Below, in pieces: positions 26,740 through 35,611 of a stretch of 64,000 nucleotides of DNA. The stretch is from Halonotius roseus (lineage in GTDB: Archaea > Halobacteriota > Halobacteria > Halobacteriales > Haloferacaceae). Location: NCBI RefSeq assembly GCF_006861655.1, contig NZ_SESI01000004.1:62001-126000 (forward strand). Reading direction: 5' to 3'. The position numbers were made by a program, and so were the translations under genes. Position 1 is the first letter of the stretch; each line of letters begins with the position of its first letter. The notes below the pieces were generated by a model. That model had not been told where the DNA came from and did not search any database. It saw only the letters and a program-made list of their open reading frames with translations.

Positions 26740-27057
26740 ACTCGGCGTGTACGCGTCGGCGTGGAAAGCGGTTGCGACACCGCCACCGACCGACAGCGGT
26801 GTTCGAATACAACTGGGCAGCCGGTGGGGCGACTGGCCGACCAACCGCTATCCTGGCGGACTGAAAGGGCGAGACGCGCTGGGCGAACCCGGACGAAGCA
26901 AGCACCGCAGTGAGCGAAGCGAACGAGGAGCGCAGCGAGTCCCGGGAGTCCAGCGCGTCGAGGGCTTTCTACACTCACGTCACTCACTCAATCTCGTAGC
27001 TGAACGCACCACTGATAGCCCACAACCGACTTACGCCAGCGCGACCAACCCAACCCA
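26740..27057. other. 318-base divergent gap containing a palindromic element
   Basis: This gap separates the divergent MBL and lhr genes. It contains a long imperfect inverted repeat (26863-26969) described separately and no supportable gene. A clear TATA box for lhr is not visible close to its ATG. Confidence 0.5.
26863..26969. repeat. Long imperfect palindrome with purine-rich GCGAAGCGAAC core
   Basis: The left arm (gaaag, five bases, gacgcgctgg, then acccgg) is mirrored by the right arm (cccgg, then ccagcgcgtc at 26950-26959, five bases, ctttc). Between them lies gtgagcgaagcgaacgagga, low-complexity DNA of the kind often seen in haloarchaeal intergenic repeats. The element is about 107 bases long. 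It may be a non-autonomous mobile or extragenic palindromic repeat, or a termination/attenuation structure. Confidence 0.6.
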
Positions 27058-29832
27058 ATGGCGGATACCGGTCGGGATCGACTCATCGACAGCGACGCCG
27101 ACTACGAGTTCGATCCCCAGACCGTCGACATCGCCGACGAGGACGTGCTCTCCTTATTGGAACCCACCGTCGCCGACTGGTGGGTCAACCAATTCGGCGA
27201 GTACGTCGCCGGCAACGGCGGCTTCTTCACGCCACCACAACGCGGCGCGATCCCCCACATCCACGACGAACAAAACGCCCTCATCTGCGCGCCGACCGGC
27301 TCGGGCAAGACGCTCGCCTCGTTTGCGGCGATCATCAACGAACTCTTCGCGCGCGAGCAGGCCAGCGCGGACGGCCTTGAGAACTCGGTGTACTGTCTCT
27401 ACATCTCGCCGCTGAAATCGCTCGCCAACGACATCCACCGGAACCTCACCGTCCCGCTGGAGGGCATCGCCGACCGGCTGGCCGACGACGGCATCGACAC
27501 CGACATCCGGCATGCGATCCGCCACGGCGATACCAGCAGCAGCGACCGCCAAGCCATGCTGGAGACGACGCCGCACATCCTCAACACGACGCCAGAGACC
27601 CTGGCGATCCTGCTCAACAGCCCCAAATTCAAACAGAAACTCGAAACCGTCGAGTACGTCATCGTCGACGAGATCCACAGCCTCGCGGAGAACAAACGCG
27701 GTACACACCTGTCGGTCTCACTGGAACGGCTGGAAGCGATGGCCGAGACCTCGCCGACCCGCATCGGCTGCTCCGCGACGGTCGAACCGCTGTCGACGGT
27801 CGGCGAGTTCCTCGGCGGCCGCGAGGAGCCTGGTGGCGAACCACGCGACTACGAGTTGGTCGACAGCAGGTTCGTCCGCGAGTTCGACATCCAACTGGAG
27901 TGTCCGACCGACGATCTGATCAACACGCCGCGAGAAATTGTACAGGGTCGATTTTACGACCGCTTGCACGAACTCATCGACGACAACCACCAGACGCTCG
28001 TGTTCACCAATACCCGGTCGGGAGCCGAGCGCGTCCTCCAGACCTTACGCGAGCGGTTTCCCGCAGAGTACGACGACACGAATTCGGGCTGTCACCACGG
28101 CAGTCTCTCGAAGGATCGGCGCAAGGAGATTGAAACTGGCCTGAAGGACGGCGATCTCGACGTCGTGACGACCTCGACGAGTCTCGAACTCGGGATCGAC
28201 ATGCCGCATCTCGATATGGTCGTCCAGGTCGGCTCGCCGAAATCCGTCGCCGCCCTCCTCCAGCGGATCGGCCGCGCCGGCCACCAGCTCGGCGAGACCG
28301 TCGCCGGCCGGGTGATCGCACTCGACCGCGACGAACTCGTCGAGTGTGCGGTAATGCTGCGGAAAGCCGAGGAAGGCTTCGTCGACCGCGTCTTTATTCC
28401 CGATAACGCTGCCGACGTGGCGTCCCAGCACGTCTACGGCATGGCGATCAATTCGGTGCGACCGGAGGCAGAAATCAAATCGATCCTGCGGCGCGCGTAC
28501 CCCTATCGCAATTTCGACGACACCGAGTGGGAGCGACTGATGCGGTATCTCACCGCCGACTACGCCGGCCTCGAATCGAAGGACGTGTACGCCAAAATCT
28601 GGCGCGACACCAACGACCCGCCGGACGGCGAGTATCACTACGAGGAGTTCCCGGTCGGCGAGCCGCTGATCGGCAAGCGCGGTCGGCTCGCGCGGGTGAT
28701 CTACATGACCAACATCGGGACGATTCCCGACTCCTTTAGCTGCGACGTACTCACCCGACAGGGCGACGAGTGGGTCGGCAGCCTCGACGAGAACTACCTC
28801 GACACCCTTGAGCCGGGCGACGTGTTCGTCCTCGGCGGCTCGAACTACGAGTACAGCTACCGGCGAGGCTCGAAAGTCTACGTCGAGCCCACCAGCGCGC
28901 GGCCGACCGTCCCCTCGTGGTTCTCCGAGCGGCTGCCGCTCTCGTACGATCTCGGCCGCGAAATCGTGGCGTTTCAGGGGCAACTCTGCGAGCGATTCGA
29001 AGCAGGGGGCCGCGCCGGCTGTCGAACGTGGCTGCGGGAGTTCCCGATTGACGAAAACGCCGTCCGGGCGATCAGCCGGCTGTTCGCCGAACAGATCCAG
29101 TATCTCGGGCGCGACGCCGTCAGCACGCCCGAGCGGATCGTGATCGAGGAGGAGTTGGATCGCGCTGAGTACCAGCGGCGGTTCTACATTCACTCGAACT
29201 ACGGCCGACAGTTCAACGACGGCCTCTCGCGGCTGGTCGCCTACCACTGCGCCCAGCAGGCGACCGCGAACGTCCAGGTCGCCGTCGCCGACAATGGGTT
29301 CTCGGTGCAGATGCCGCTCAACCGCAAGGTCGATATCGCGGGGATCGTCCGCGACCTCGACCCTGGCGACGTGACCACGGACCTCCGGGCCGCCCTTGAC
29401 GGCACCGACCTGTTGCAGCGGTATTTCCGCATCAACGCCACGCGGTCGCTGATGATCCTCAAGCGCTACAAGGGCCACGAGAAATCGGCGGCCCAACAGC
29501 AGGTCTCCAGCGAGATGTTGCTCTCCTTTGCGCAGGATCTCGACTCCTTCGCCGTCATCGAGGAGACCTACCGCGAGATTATGGAAGACAAACTCAACGT
29601 GAGCGGGATTCGTGAGGTGTTGGAGCGCATCAACCGCGACGAGATCGAGGTCGTCGCCCACGAGGTCGACTCGCCGAGCCCGCGTGCGTTCGGGCTGGCG
29701 ACGCTGATGGCCAGCGACGTGGTGCTCGCCGAGGACGAAAGCGCGGTGCTGCAGGAGTTCCACGAGCGCGTACTGGAATCGATTGGCGAGGAATCGGCGG
29801 CGGTTGGCTCGGAAGCCGTCGGCACCGACTGA
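27058..29832 (+). CDS. lhr: Lhr-family ATP-dependent helicase
   Basis: The 924-residue SF2 helicase has Walker A ICAPTGSGKTLASFA (about residues 77-91), motif II DEIHSLAENKRGTHLSVSLE, which is characteristic of Lhr, a second RecA domain with TSTSLELGIDMPHLD and motif VI QRIGRAGHQ, and then the winged-helix and Lhr C-terminal core. Lhr proteins unwind forked DNA and RNA:DNA hybrids and act in replication-coupled repair. The length matches archaeal Lhr-core, without the long bacterial C-terminal extension. It converges six bases from a PemK-like gene. Confidence 0.94.
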   Translation: MADTGRDRLIDSDADYEFDPQTVDIADEDVLSLLEPTVADWWVNQFGEYVAGNGGFFTPPQRGAIPHIHDEQNALICAPTGSGKTLASFAAIINELFAREQASADGLENSVYCLYISPLKSLANDIHRNLTVPLEGIADRLADDGIDTDIRHAIRHGDTSSSDRQAMLETTPHILNTTPETLAILLNSPKFKQKLETVEYVIVDEIHSLAENKRGTHLSVSLERLEAMAETSPTRIGCSATVEPLSTVGEFLGGREEPGGEPRDYELVDSRFVREFDIQLECPTDDLINTPREIVQGRFYDRLHELIDDNHQTLVFTNTRSGAERVLQTLRERFPAEYDDTNSGCHHGSLSKDRRKEIETGLKDGDLDVVTTSTSLELGIDMPHLDMVVQVGSPKSVAALLQRIGRAGHQLGETVAGRVIALDRDELVECAVMLRKAEEGFVDRVFIPDNAADVASQHVYGMAINSVRPEAEIKSILRRAYPYRNFDDTEWERLMRYLTADYAGLESKDVYAKIWRDTNDPPDGEYHYEEFPVGEPLIGKRGRLARVIYMTNIGTIPDSFSCDVLTRQGDEWVGSLDENYLDTLEPGDVFVLGGSNYEYSYRRGSKVYVEPTSARPTVPSWFSERLPLSYDLGREIVAFQGQLCERFEAGGRAGCRTWLREFPIDENAVRAISRLFAEQIQYLGRDAVSTPERIVIEEELDRAEYQRRFYIHSNYGRQFNDGLSRLVAYHCAQQATANVQVAVADNGFSVQMPLNRKVDIAGIVRDLDPGDVTTDLRAALDGTDLLQRYFRINATRSLMILKRYKGHEKSAAQQQVSSEMLLSFAQDLDSFAVIEETYREIMEDKLNVSGIREVLERINRDEIEVVAHEVDSPSPRAFGLATLMASDVVLAEDESAVLQEFHERVLESIGEESAAVGSEAVGTD

Positions 29833-29838
29833 GCCGCC

Positions 29839-30168
29839 TCAGAGCACCTTCGTCAGGTCGTGGATTCGCTCCGCGACAGTCCGCATTATTTCGGAGTCGA
29901 GCTGGGCAACGCGTTTCTGGATTTCTTGGGCCGGAAACACGTGCAGCGACCACGGACTCACGTAGCTCGGATACGATTTGAGTTCACCCTCCATCAGCGA
30001 CGGTTCGGTCAACTCGATAGCCTGGTCTCGCTCGGTGGATGTGACGACCGCGACCGTGTATCGCTCGCCGTAGAACGGTCGGTTCCGGTTGGAGACGATG
30101 AGATACGGCCGGACGCCGCGCTTGAACGTCGCCGGTGCGAGCACGATACTCCCTTGTGCGTAGGCCAT
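29839..30168 (-). CDS. PemK/MazF-like toxin-family protein (module 1)
   Basis: This 109-residue protein has the PemK/MazF SH3-like barrel pattern: GSIVLAP, RPYLIVSNRNRPF with the conserved Arg 20, then RYTVAVVTSTE with the Thr/Ser 43-44 of the active site, and a C-terminal helix. Members are mostly mRNA-cleaving toxins. It is separated by three bases from the winged-helix gene before it, a toxin-antitoxin layout. It resembles the protein at 60563 (shared YGxRYTVA, VTS and PWxxH). Toxic activity is not shown by sequence. Confidence 0.8.
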   Translation of the reverse strand: MAYAQGSIVLAPATFKRGVRPYLIVSNRNRPFYGERYTVAVVTSTERDQAIELTEPSLMEGELKSYPSYVSPWSLHVFPAQEIQKRVAQLDSEIMRTVAERIHDLTKVL

Positions 30169-30171
30169 TTG

Positions 30172-30525
30172 TCACGCGTTTTCGCCCAGATCCGGCACGG
30201 TCTCGGCCCACTCGTCGTCGGTGCCGTAGGCATCGTCGCCGTACTCAGCCTCGATTGTCTGGAGGCTGACCACGCTGGCGAGCCGCGAGGCCGCAACATC
30301 GTCGGCGACGGCCCAGTAGGAATCGACCTGCCGAACCAGGCCCTTCTCGCGGAGGCGAGCGAGCGTCTTGTGGACACTCGAATGAGGAACCTCGGTCATC
30401 TCGGCCAGCTCCTTCGGTGTGAACCCCATCTCCGGGTGATCTGCGAGCACCGCGAGGAGTTCGTGGGTGTTCGTTCCGGGCGTTACCGGTGGCACCTCCT
30501 CGTCCGAATCTAATCTGATGGGCAT
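30172..30525 (-). CDS. Winged-helix protein, putative antitoxin (module 1)
   Basis: This 117-residue protein has a MarR-like winged helix at about 20-75 (MGFTPKELAEMTEVPHSSVH, then TLARLREKGLVRQ) and an acidic tail DDAYGTDDEWAETVPDL at 97-113. The protein at 60119 has the same order and tail (DDAYADAGWEDELPEL). The DNA-binding domain plus acidic tail is what one expects of an antitoxin that represses its own operon and neutralises the PemK-like partner. A TATA box (tataaata at 30561-30568) lies just upstream. Confidence 0.75.
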   Translation of the reverse strand: MPIRLDSDEEVPPVTPGTNTHELLAVLADHPEMGFTPKELAEMTEVPHSSVHKTLARLREKGLVRQVDSYWAVADDVAASRLASVVSLQTIEAEYGDDAYGTDDEWAETVPDLGENA

Positions 30526-30560
30526 CGTGTCTGTCTATGTCAGTGTTCGTCAGCGTCGAA

Positions 30561-30568
30561 TATAAATA
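30561..30568 (-). promoter_or_regulatory. TATA box of toxin-antitoxin module 1
   Basis: The minus strand reads tatttata in a GC-rich context, 36-43 bases before the ATG at 30525. Transcription would start near 30538, leaving a leader of about a dozen bases. Confidence 0.5.
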
Positions 30569-30703
30569 TCCCTCCCGAACCAATCGAGTCTGTGCGATTC
30601 GAGCGTGGCTCGACTCGCTTGAAACTGAATAAAACCGCACCAGCGACTTGGTAACAGCCGATGTCGCCGGAATACCTATCGGGTAGACAGCACACCATAG
30701 CGT

Positions 30704-30889
30704 ATGGATCGTCGAAGAGTCCTCTATGTCGCCGGCTTCGTCGCCGCGTCGATCTCGTACATCTTCAACGTCCTCGCCTTTACCGGACAGTTCGATCTCT
30801 GGAGATGGATCGTCTTCGTGGTCATCTTCGGCCTCGTCTTCGTTGCCTTCGAACGATTCATCCTGTGGTCGGAAACGCTTGACTCGTGA
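30704..30889 (+). CDS. Small two-helix membrane protein
   Basis: This 61-residue protein has two hydrophobic segments (VLYVAGFVAASISYIFNVLA and WIVFVVIFGLVFVAFERFIL) joined by a short polar turn, with a basic N-terminus. I do not recognise the family. It lies three bases ahead of the VOC gene and is probably co-transcribed with it. Confidence 0.65.
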   Translation: MDRRRVLYVAGFVAASISYIFNVLAFTGQFDLWRWIVFVVIFGLVFVAFERFILWSETLDS

Positions 30890-30892
30890 GCA

Positions 30893-31579
30893 ATGCGATT
30901 TGAGCACGTCTCGATTCCGGCCGTTGATCCCGAAGGGCTGAGCGACTGGTACGCGCGCACGCTCGGCGTCGAAACCACCAGCAACGGCGACAGCGACGGT
31001 GTCGATATCGACGCCGCCAGCGTCGAATGCGGCGCGACGACACTCGAATTCCAGCCGGCCGCCGAACCGGCACCCCAGCATCTCGCGCTGCGAACGCCCG
31101 CCGATATCGACGCCCTGGCCGCCTGGCTCGCCGAGCGGGCGACGATCCACCCCGTCGAGGGCGCACAGTCCAGACGCTTCGAGTTTCTCGACGCCGACGC
31201 CGTCTACGTCGCCGACGGCGCGGGCAACGTCCTCGAATGCCTCTGCTACGACGGCGACGCGGCCGAGGGGCTCGCGGGCGGGGTGCCGATAGCCGGCGTG
31301 ACCGAGGTCGGGCTGCCGGCTCCCGACGTGCTGGCGCTCGTCGAGTGGCTCGAATCGGCCGTCGGGCTGTCGGCGTGGGGCTCGCCGAGCGAGTCGTTCG
31401 CCTGGGTCGGCGACCGCCAGGCGCGGTTCGTCGTGCTGCCCGCCGGCAGCGAGTGGTATCCGACCGAGCAGGCCGCCGAAAGCGAGCCGATGGGCGCGAC
31501 CGTCGTCGATAGCGACGCGACTCCGGGGACGCACGTGCATCCGGAGTTGCCATATGAAATTACAGTCAAAATTCAATAA
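30893..31579 (+). CDS. VOC (glyoxalase/dioxygenase fold) protein with two modules
   Basis: The 228-residue protein has two beta-alpha-beta-beta-beta modules: the first begins FEHVSIPAVDPEGLSDWYAR and ends DGAGNVLECL, and the second begins TEVGLPAPDVLALVEWL. This is the vicinal oxygen chelate fold used by glyoxalases, dioxygenases and some resistance proteins. Metal ligands are likely His 5 and the Glu of GNVLE. The reaction is unknown. The start follows the small membrane gene by three bases. Confidence 0.8.
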   Translation: MRFEHVSIPAVDPEGLSDWYARTLGVETTSNGDSDGVDIDAASVECGATTLEFQPAAEPAPQHLALRTPADIDALAAWLAERATIHPVEGAQSRRFEFLDADAVYVADGAGNVLECLCYDGDAAEGLAGGVPIAGVTEVGLPAPDVLALVEWLESAVGLSAWGSPSESFAWVGDRQARFVVLPAGSEWYPTEQAAESEPMGATVVDSDATPGTHVHPELPYEITVKIQ

Positions 31580-31646
31580 AACAACGACATCAATCAATAA
31601 TTTGCTGGCACAGGTTATTATCAATACAGCAGTATAACGAGATTGT

Positions 31647-31976
31647 ATGGAGCCAGACGTTGACGAACTGTTCACCAAGGGCGGAGTGTTTGTAGTCCTG
31701 CTATTCGCTGGTCTTTGGTGGCTACCAGCGATTCTTGAGAATGCAGGAGATCCTGCTGCGAGTGTAGATGTGATTGGTGATGGAATTGTAATACTGATCT
31801 ACAGCGTGTTGCCAGCGAACGAACTTGCAATATTCGTGGATGTTACAGTAGCGTTTATTGCAGCAATAGTATCCGTGGACAAATTGAATGCTCGGGCTAA
31901 AGGTATTATAGTTGCTGCCGGTGCAGGATGGGTCGGTTCAAATATGATAATGACTGCTATCTTTCCACCAATATAG
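31647..31976 (+). CDS. Small membrane protein with AT-rich codon use
   Basis: This 109-residue protein has three hydrophobic helices: VFVVLLFAGLWWLPAIL, IVILIYSVL with ANELAIFVDVTVAFIAAIV, and IIVAAGAGWVGSNMIMTAIF. I do not recognise the family. Third codon positions are often A or T (gga, gta, ata, gct), unlike every neighbour, and the flanks are also AT-rich, which suggests recent transfer, for example from a virus or plasmid. Confidence 0.65.
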   Translation: MEPDVDELFTKGGVFVVLLFAGLWWLPAILENAGDPAASVDVIGDGIVILIYSVLPANELAIFVDVTVAFIAAIVSVDKLNARAKGIIVAAGAGWVGSNMIMTAIFPPI

Positions 31977-32029
31977 TTTGGTAACAACCTCTTGATTTCT
32001 CACAGATAGGCGAATACTTTCCGAATCGC

Positions 32030-34741
32030 TCACCGATCCGCCCACTCTAGCATCCGCTCGTAGAACGGCTCACTCGACAGCGCGGCCCGATCACCGACCA
32101 AGACGAGCCCCTTTTTCGCCCGCGTCAGCGCGACGTTGATCCGGCGATGATCCTCGAACAGCGGCCCCTCCAGCTCGCCGGTCGCCACGAACGAGAGGAC
32201 GATGATCTCCTTGCTCGACCCCTGGAACCGGTCGACGGTATCGACAGTCACGTCGACCCGGCGGCTGATCTCGGCGACCTGCGCGCGGAACGGCGCGATC
32301 ACGCCGATGTCCTCGGGGTCGACGCCCGCCGCGATGTAGCTGTCGACGATTTCGGCGACGCGGTCGGCCTCGACGGGGTTGGTGTTGCCGACGCGCTCGC
32401 CGTCGGGGTCGACGAAGGCGACGCCGTCCCGTAGCTCCGCTGGCAGCGCCGCCGGGTCGACGAGGTCGCCGACCGACTGGCCCGCCACGTCGCCGCTGGC
32501 CGGCCGGAGCGCGCCGTCGTAGAATTCGGCGGAGGCGAACGACTGAATCCGCTGGCTCATCCGGTACTGCTCGGTGAGCATCACGCTCGCCTCGGGATAG
32601 GCCTCAATCAGCCGCTCGAACAACGACCGCGAGAGCGGACTCCCGGCGTCGGTATCCGGGTTGGCGTCGAGACTGGTATCAGCCGCCTGTACGACCGGTG
32701 GCAACTGCTCGTGATCGCCGACCAGCACGAATCGCTCGGCCCGATTCAGCGCGGCCAGAGCGGCGGGCTCGGTGAGCTGGCTGGCCTCGTCGACGACCGC
32801 CACGTCGAACTCCTGTTCGCGCATCACGCGGGAGCCACAGCTCGCCGTCGTCGCCGCCACCACAGGCGCGCTGTGGAGCGCGCTGGCCAGTTCCCCAGGG
32901 TTGCCCTCGGTGTCGAGCCGCACGTCGAGCATGTCCTCGCGGATGCCGGTCGTCGTCCCGACGCGCTGGATGTCCTCGAACCCTTGCGCGCGAAGGGCCT
33001 CTAAGGCGTTGTCGACCGCCCGATTGGTAAACGCCGTGAGCAACACCCGATCCCCGCGAGCGACAAGCGCGCGGATCAGCCGCGCGATGGTGTAGGTTTT
33101 CCCCGTGCCTGGCGGGCCGTGAATCAGCGCGCAGTCGTCGGCGTTGACCGCGAGATTGACCGCTCGGTTCTGCCCGGCGTTGTTGTCGATAAAGGTCTCC
33201 TCGCCCTCGCTGAATTCGGGTTCGCGCCGCCCGAAGAGGATGTCCTTGCGGTCGTCGCTGCCCTTCAGCACGGCGTCGTGCAGCGCGGTCAGCATCCGGT
33301 CGACCGAGAGTTCGGAGGGATACACGTCGAGCCGCCGCAACTCCACCGGCTCGTCGGCCGTGACGACGATCTCCTCGTCGAGTTGGGTGATCCGACAGAG
33401 TTCGGCATGTCCCGAAACCGGGTCGCCGTCGCTGGCGAGCGCGACATCGCCCTCGCGGAGTTTCGACACTGCTTCGGGCGGCTTTCTCGACCGGAGTTCC
33501 CAGCGGTTGCCGTCGATCTCTTCGCGGCCCAGCGGTTCGAGGTCGATCAACGCGCGGTCGTCGTCGGCTCGCTCCTGGGCACCTTGCTCCCAGAGTTTGC
33601 GATATTCGGCGTGGACTGCCCGCCGCTCGGCCTCGATAGCGTGGTAAAACCGCTCGAAGTACTCCCGTTCCTCCTCAGGCACAGCAGTTCCGATCTGGCC
33701 GGCTTTCGATTCCTGATCGAGCCGTCCGGAGACGACCATACAGGTGTCCTGCTCGAAACAGTACTCGCATTTCGCGTCGGCCTCGTAGCCGGTCGGCACG
33801 TCGCCGCGGGCCTCCATCGCCGCCAGCTCGTTGCGGCTGCGAACAACGAAATCGAGCAGGCCCTTCCCGACCGAGAACTCTTTGGCCGGCGAGAGGTCAC
33901 CCGACTCCTCGGTTCGCTCAAGCGTCGTATTTTTCGTGTACAGCAGCGTCCCGGTGTCGGCGTCGATGCCGCGTTCCTCCAGCATGAGCGCGTAACAGGC
34001 GGCCTGAATCTTGTCCTGAAACCGTGGTTCGCGGGTTGTGTTTTTCCCCGTCTTGAGTTCGACCGGCATCCCGCGGCGTAGCGCGTCGGCCCGTCCCTTC
34101 AGGCCGAACGTCGGACTGATGAGCGTGTACTCGGATCGCCAGTTGTCTTCCTCGGTGAGCGTGCCCTGGGCGAGCCAGCCCTCGATGGCGGCGGCGTTCT
34201 GTTTGACCTCGCCTTCGACTTCGGCCACGTCGCGGCCGAGCACGCCGAGTTCGAGGCCGGCCTCCTTGACGCGGTCGGCGACGGCGGTATCGAGGTCGCG
34301 GCCGCGGAGCAAGTCGCCGAAGACCTCGTGGACGATTGTCCCCTTGATGACGGGGTAGTTCAGCGGGATCGCCGAGAGTTTGTTGAGATAGTACATCCGC
34401 GGGCACTGCACCCACGACCGGACGCTGGTCACGTCGACGATGAAATCCGGCTCGAGAACGACGTAGGAGTCGCCGCCAGTGCTGTAGGTCGTTTTCCCCT
34501 GATACTCGCTTTCTTCAGGATCAGTAAGGAGCAGATCCATCCCGGTTTCGGCGTCCTCGGCCGTGTCGGCCCATTTTCCCCACAGCGTCACGTCGACGGC
34601 GTCGTCGCCGTCGGTCGGGGTGCCGTCAGTCGGTCGCACGCGGAGTTCGGCCAGCCGTCGCTCGCCGTGGCTGGTGTCGACTGTCGTCGCCCCGTCGCAG
34701 GCGACGATTTCCCCGCGAAGCTCGTCGGTCACTACCCTCAC
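32030..34741 (-). CDS. Dna2-like nuclease-helicase (Cas4/RecB-like nuclease with SF1 helicase)
   Basis: This 903-residue protein joins a PD-(D/E)XK nuclease to an SF1B helicase. In the nuclease, His 138, Asp 219 and the VELKTGK pair (Glu 228, Lys 230) with Q246/Y250 form the active site. Cys 113 and the CEYCFEQDTC group (325, 328, 334) form a Dna2/Cas4-type Fe-S site. Helicase motifs are HGPPGTGKT (541-549), DEASQL (651-656) and VALTRAKKGLVLVG at the end. Such enzymes resect DNA ends and trim flaps. The start is GTG (34741). It lies 37 bases after a toxin-antitoxin-like pair on the same strand. Confidence 0.9.
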   Translation of the reverse strand: MRVVTDELRGEIVACDGATTVDTSHGERRLAELRVRPTDGTPTDGDDAVDVTLWGKWADTAEDAETGMDLLLTDPEESEYQGKTTYSTGGDSYVVLEPDFIVDVTSVRSWVQCPRMYYLNKLSAIPLNYPVIKGTIVHEVFGDLLRGRDLDTAVADRVKEAGLELGVLGRDVAEVEGEVKQNAAAIEGWLAQGTLTEEDNWRSEYTLISPTFGLKGRADALRRGMPVELKTGKNTTREPRFQDKIQAACYALMLEERGIDADTGTLLYTKNTTLERTEESGDLSPAKEFSVGKGLLDFVVRSRNELAAMEARGDVPTGYEADAKCEYCFEQDTCMVVSGRLDQESKAGQIGTAVPEEEREYFERFYHAIEAERRAVHAEYRKLWEQGAQERADDDRALIDLEPLGREEIDGNRWELRSRKPPEAVSKLREGDVALASDGDPVSGHAELCRITQLDEEIVVTADEPVELRRLDVYPSELSVDRMLTALHDAVLKGSDDRKDILFGRREPEFSEGEETFIDNNAGQNRAVNLAVNADDCALIHGPPGTGKTYTIARLIRALVARGDRVLLTAFTNRAVDNALEALRAQGFEDIQRVGTTTGIREDMLDVRLDTEGNPGELASALHSAPVVAATTASCGSRVMREQEFDVAVVDEASQLTEPAALAALNRAERFVLVGDHEQLPPVVQAADTSLDANPDTDAGSPLSRSLFERLIEAYPEASVMLTEQYRMSQRIQSFASAEFYDGALRPASGDVAGQSVGDLVDPAALPAELRDGVAFVDPDGERVGNTNPVEADRVAEIVDSYIAAGVDPEDIGVIAPFRAQVAEISRRVDVTVDTVDRFQGSSKEIIVLSFVATGELEGPLFEDHRRINVALTRAKKGLVLVGDRAALSSEPFYERMLEWADR

Positions 34742-34777
34742 TCTGCGCGGCGGGCTGAAAAACGCTGTCGGTGCGGG

Positions 34778-35158
34778 TTACTGTCCTATGTCGTCCGCTT
34801 TATCGGCGTTGTCATCAGTGGTCGAATCCAGAACCGCATCCGCGTACGTCCGCCAGTTCGAGAGGAGTCGTCGCCGAGCCTCGGCGAATGTGTAGCTCTG
34901 CCCGAGCCACTCCTTCCGCTGTGGTGACGCATAGAGGTGATCGAAGTGCGGCTCGCCGTGGCTGGTGTCGATCCGAGCGACCTCGGTGTGACTCTCGTAG
35001 GGATCGTCCGGCTGGAAATGGATACTCAACCCCCACTGGTCGGCATCGGCCGGCACGGAAAACGAATCGATAGAATCGGGATCGGGCTCGACGAACACGG
35101 TGAGAAAGAACTCCCGACCACGATACGCTGGCAAGGAGAGCGTCCGGAGTTTGTGCAT
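34778..35158 (-). CDS. Putative toxin, TumE/DUF6516-like (tentative)
   Basis: The 126-residue protein contains RIDTSHGEPHFDHLY, reminiscent of the RWDNAPHH and HHVH pattern of TumE/DUF6516 proteins, which are toxins paired with winged-helix antitoxins. It is preceded, three bases away, by a winged-helix gene, which is the arrangement expected for such a pair. The tail is acidic (DSTTDDNADKADD). Family assignment is from a short pattern and should be treated as a lead only. Confidence 0.5.
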   Translation of the reverse strand: MHKLRTLSLPAYRGREFFLTVFVEPDPDSIDSFSVPADADQWGLSIHFQPDDPYESHTEVARIDTSHGEPHFDHLYASPQRKEWLGQSYTFAEARRRLLSNWRTYADAVLDSTTDDNADKADDIGQ

Positions 35159-35161
35159 TCG

Positions 35162-35539
35162 TCAGTAGACAACTGGCTCGACCACGACATGGTCGTGTTT
35201 CAGTTGCGGTCGTTTCGCCGTTCCGTCGCCCGATCCTTCGTACTCGATCACGTCGAGTTCGGCGAGCCGATTGAGATCTTTGCTGACCGCGCCCTTGTCG
35301 CGGTCGAGTTGCCGTGCGAGGTCGCTCACCGAGTCCACAGCCGAACCGTGTTGGTCGAGGTGCTGGACGAGTTCGAGCCGGCTGTCGGTGAGGAGATCAC
35401 GCCCGGACTCACGCCGTACCACAAGGAGATCGGTGTAGCCTTCGGCGTTGAGATCGGCGGCGAACTTGTCTTGCTGGAGCAGCCGCTCGGCCACGGGCGG
35501 CTCAGACGATCCGCCGGTGTCGGTGTCCGGCTGTGACAT
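35162..35539 (-). CDS. Winged-helix DNA-binding protein, putative antitoxin
   Basis: This 125-residue protein has a winged-helix domain (VDSVSDLARQLDRDKGAVSK, then LNRLAELDVIEYEG) like the HVO_A0114 group of haloarchaeal regulators found beside small putative toxins. It precedes the putative toxin by three bases. An 8-bp inverted repeat overlaps the start (see the site at 35539-35573), which fits autorepression. Confidence 0.75.
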   Translation of the reverse strand: MSQPDTDTGGSSEPPVAERLLQQDKFAADLNAEGYTDLLVVRRESGRDLLTDSRLELVQHLDQHGSAVDSVSDLARQLDRDKGAVSKDLNRLAELDVIEYEGSGDGTAKRPQLKHDHVVVEPVVY

Positions 35540-35573
35540 ACCGTTGCCTACGACTTCAACGGTAATAATTCTG
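35539..35573 (-). promoter_or_regulatory. Promoter with an 8-bp inverted-repeat operator
   Basis: TACCGTTG (35539-35546) and CAACGGTA (35557-35564) are perfect inverted repeats with a 10-base spacer, placed between a TATA-like aattatta (35565-35572) and the ATG at 35539. A protein bound here would cover the transcription start, so the winged-helix product may repress its own operon. Confidence 0.65.
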
Positions 35574-35611
35574 CTGGCGCAAACACAGCGGTTCCAACGC
35601 GCTCAGGTCGG

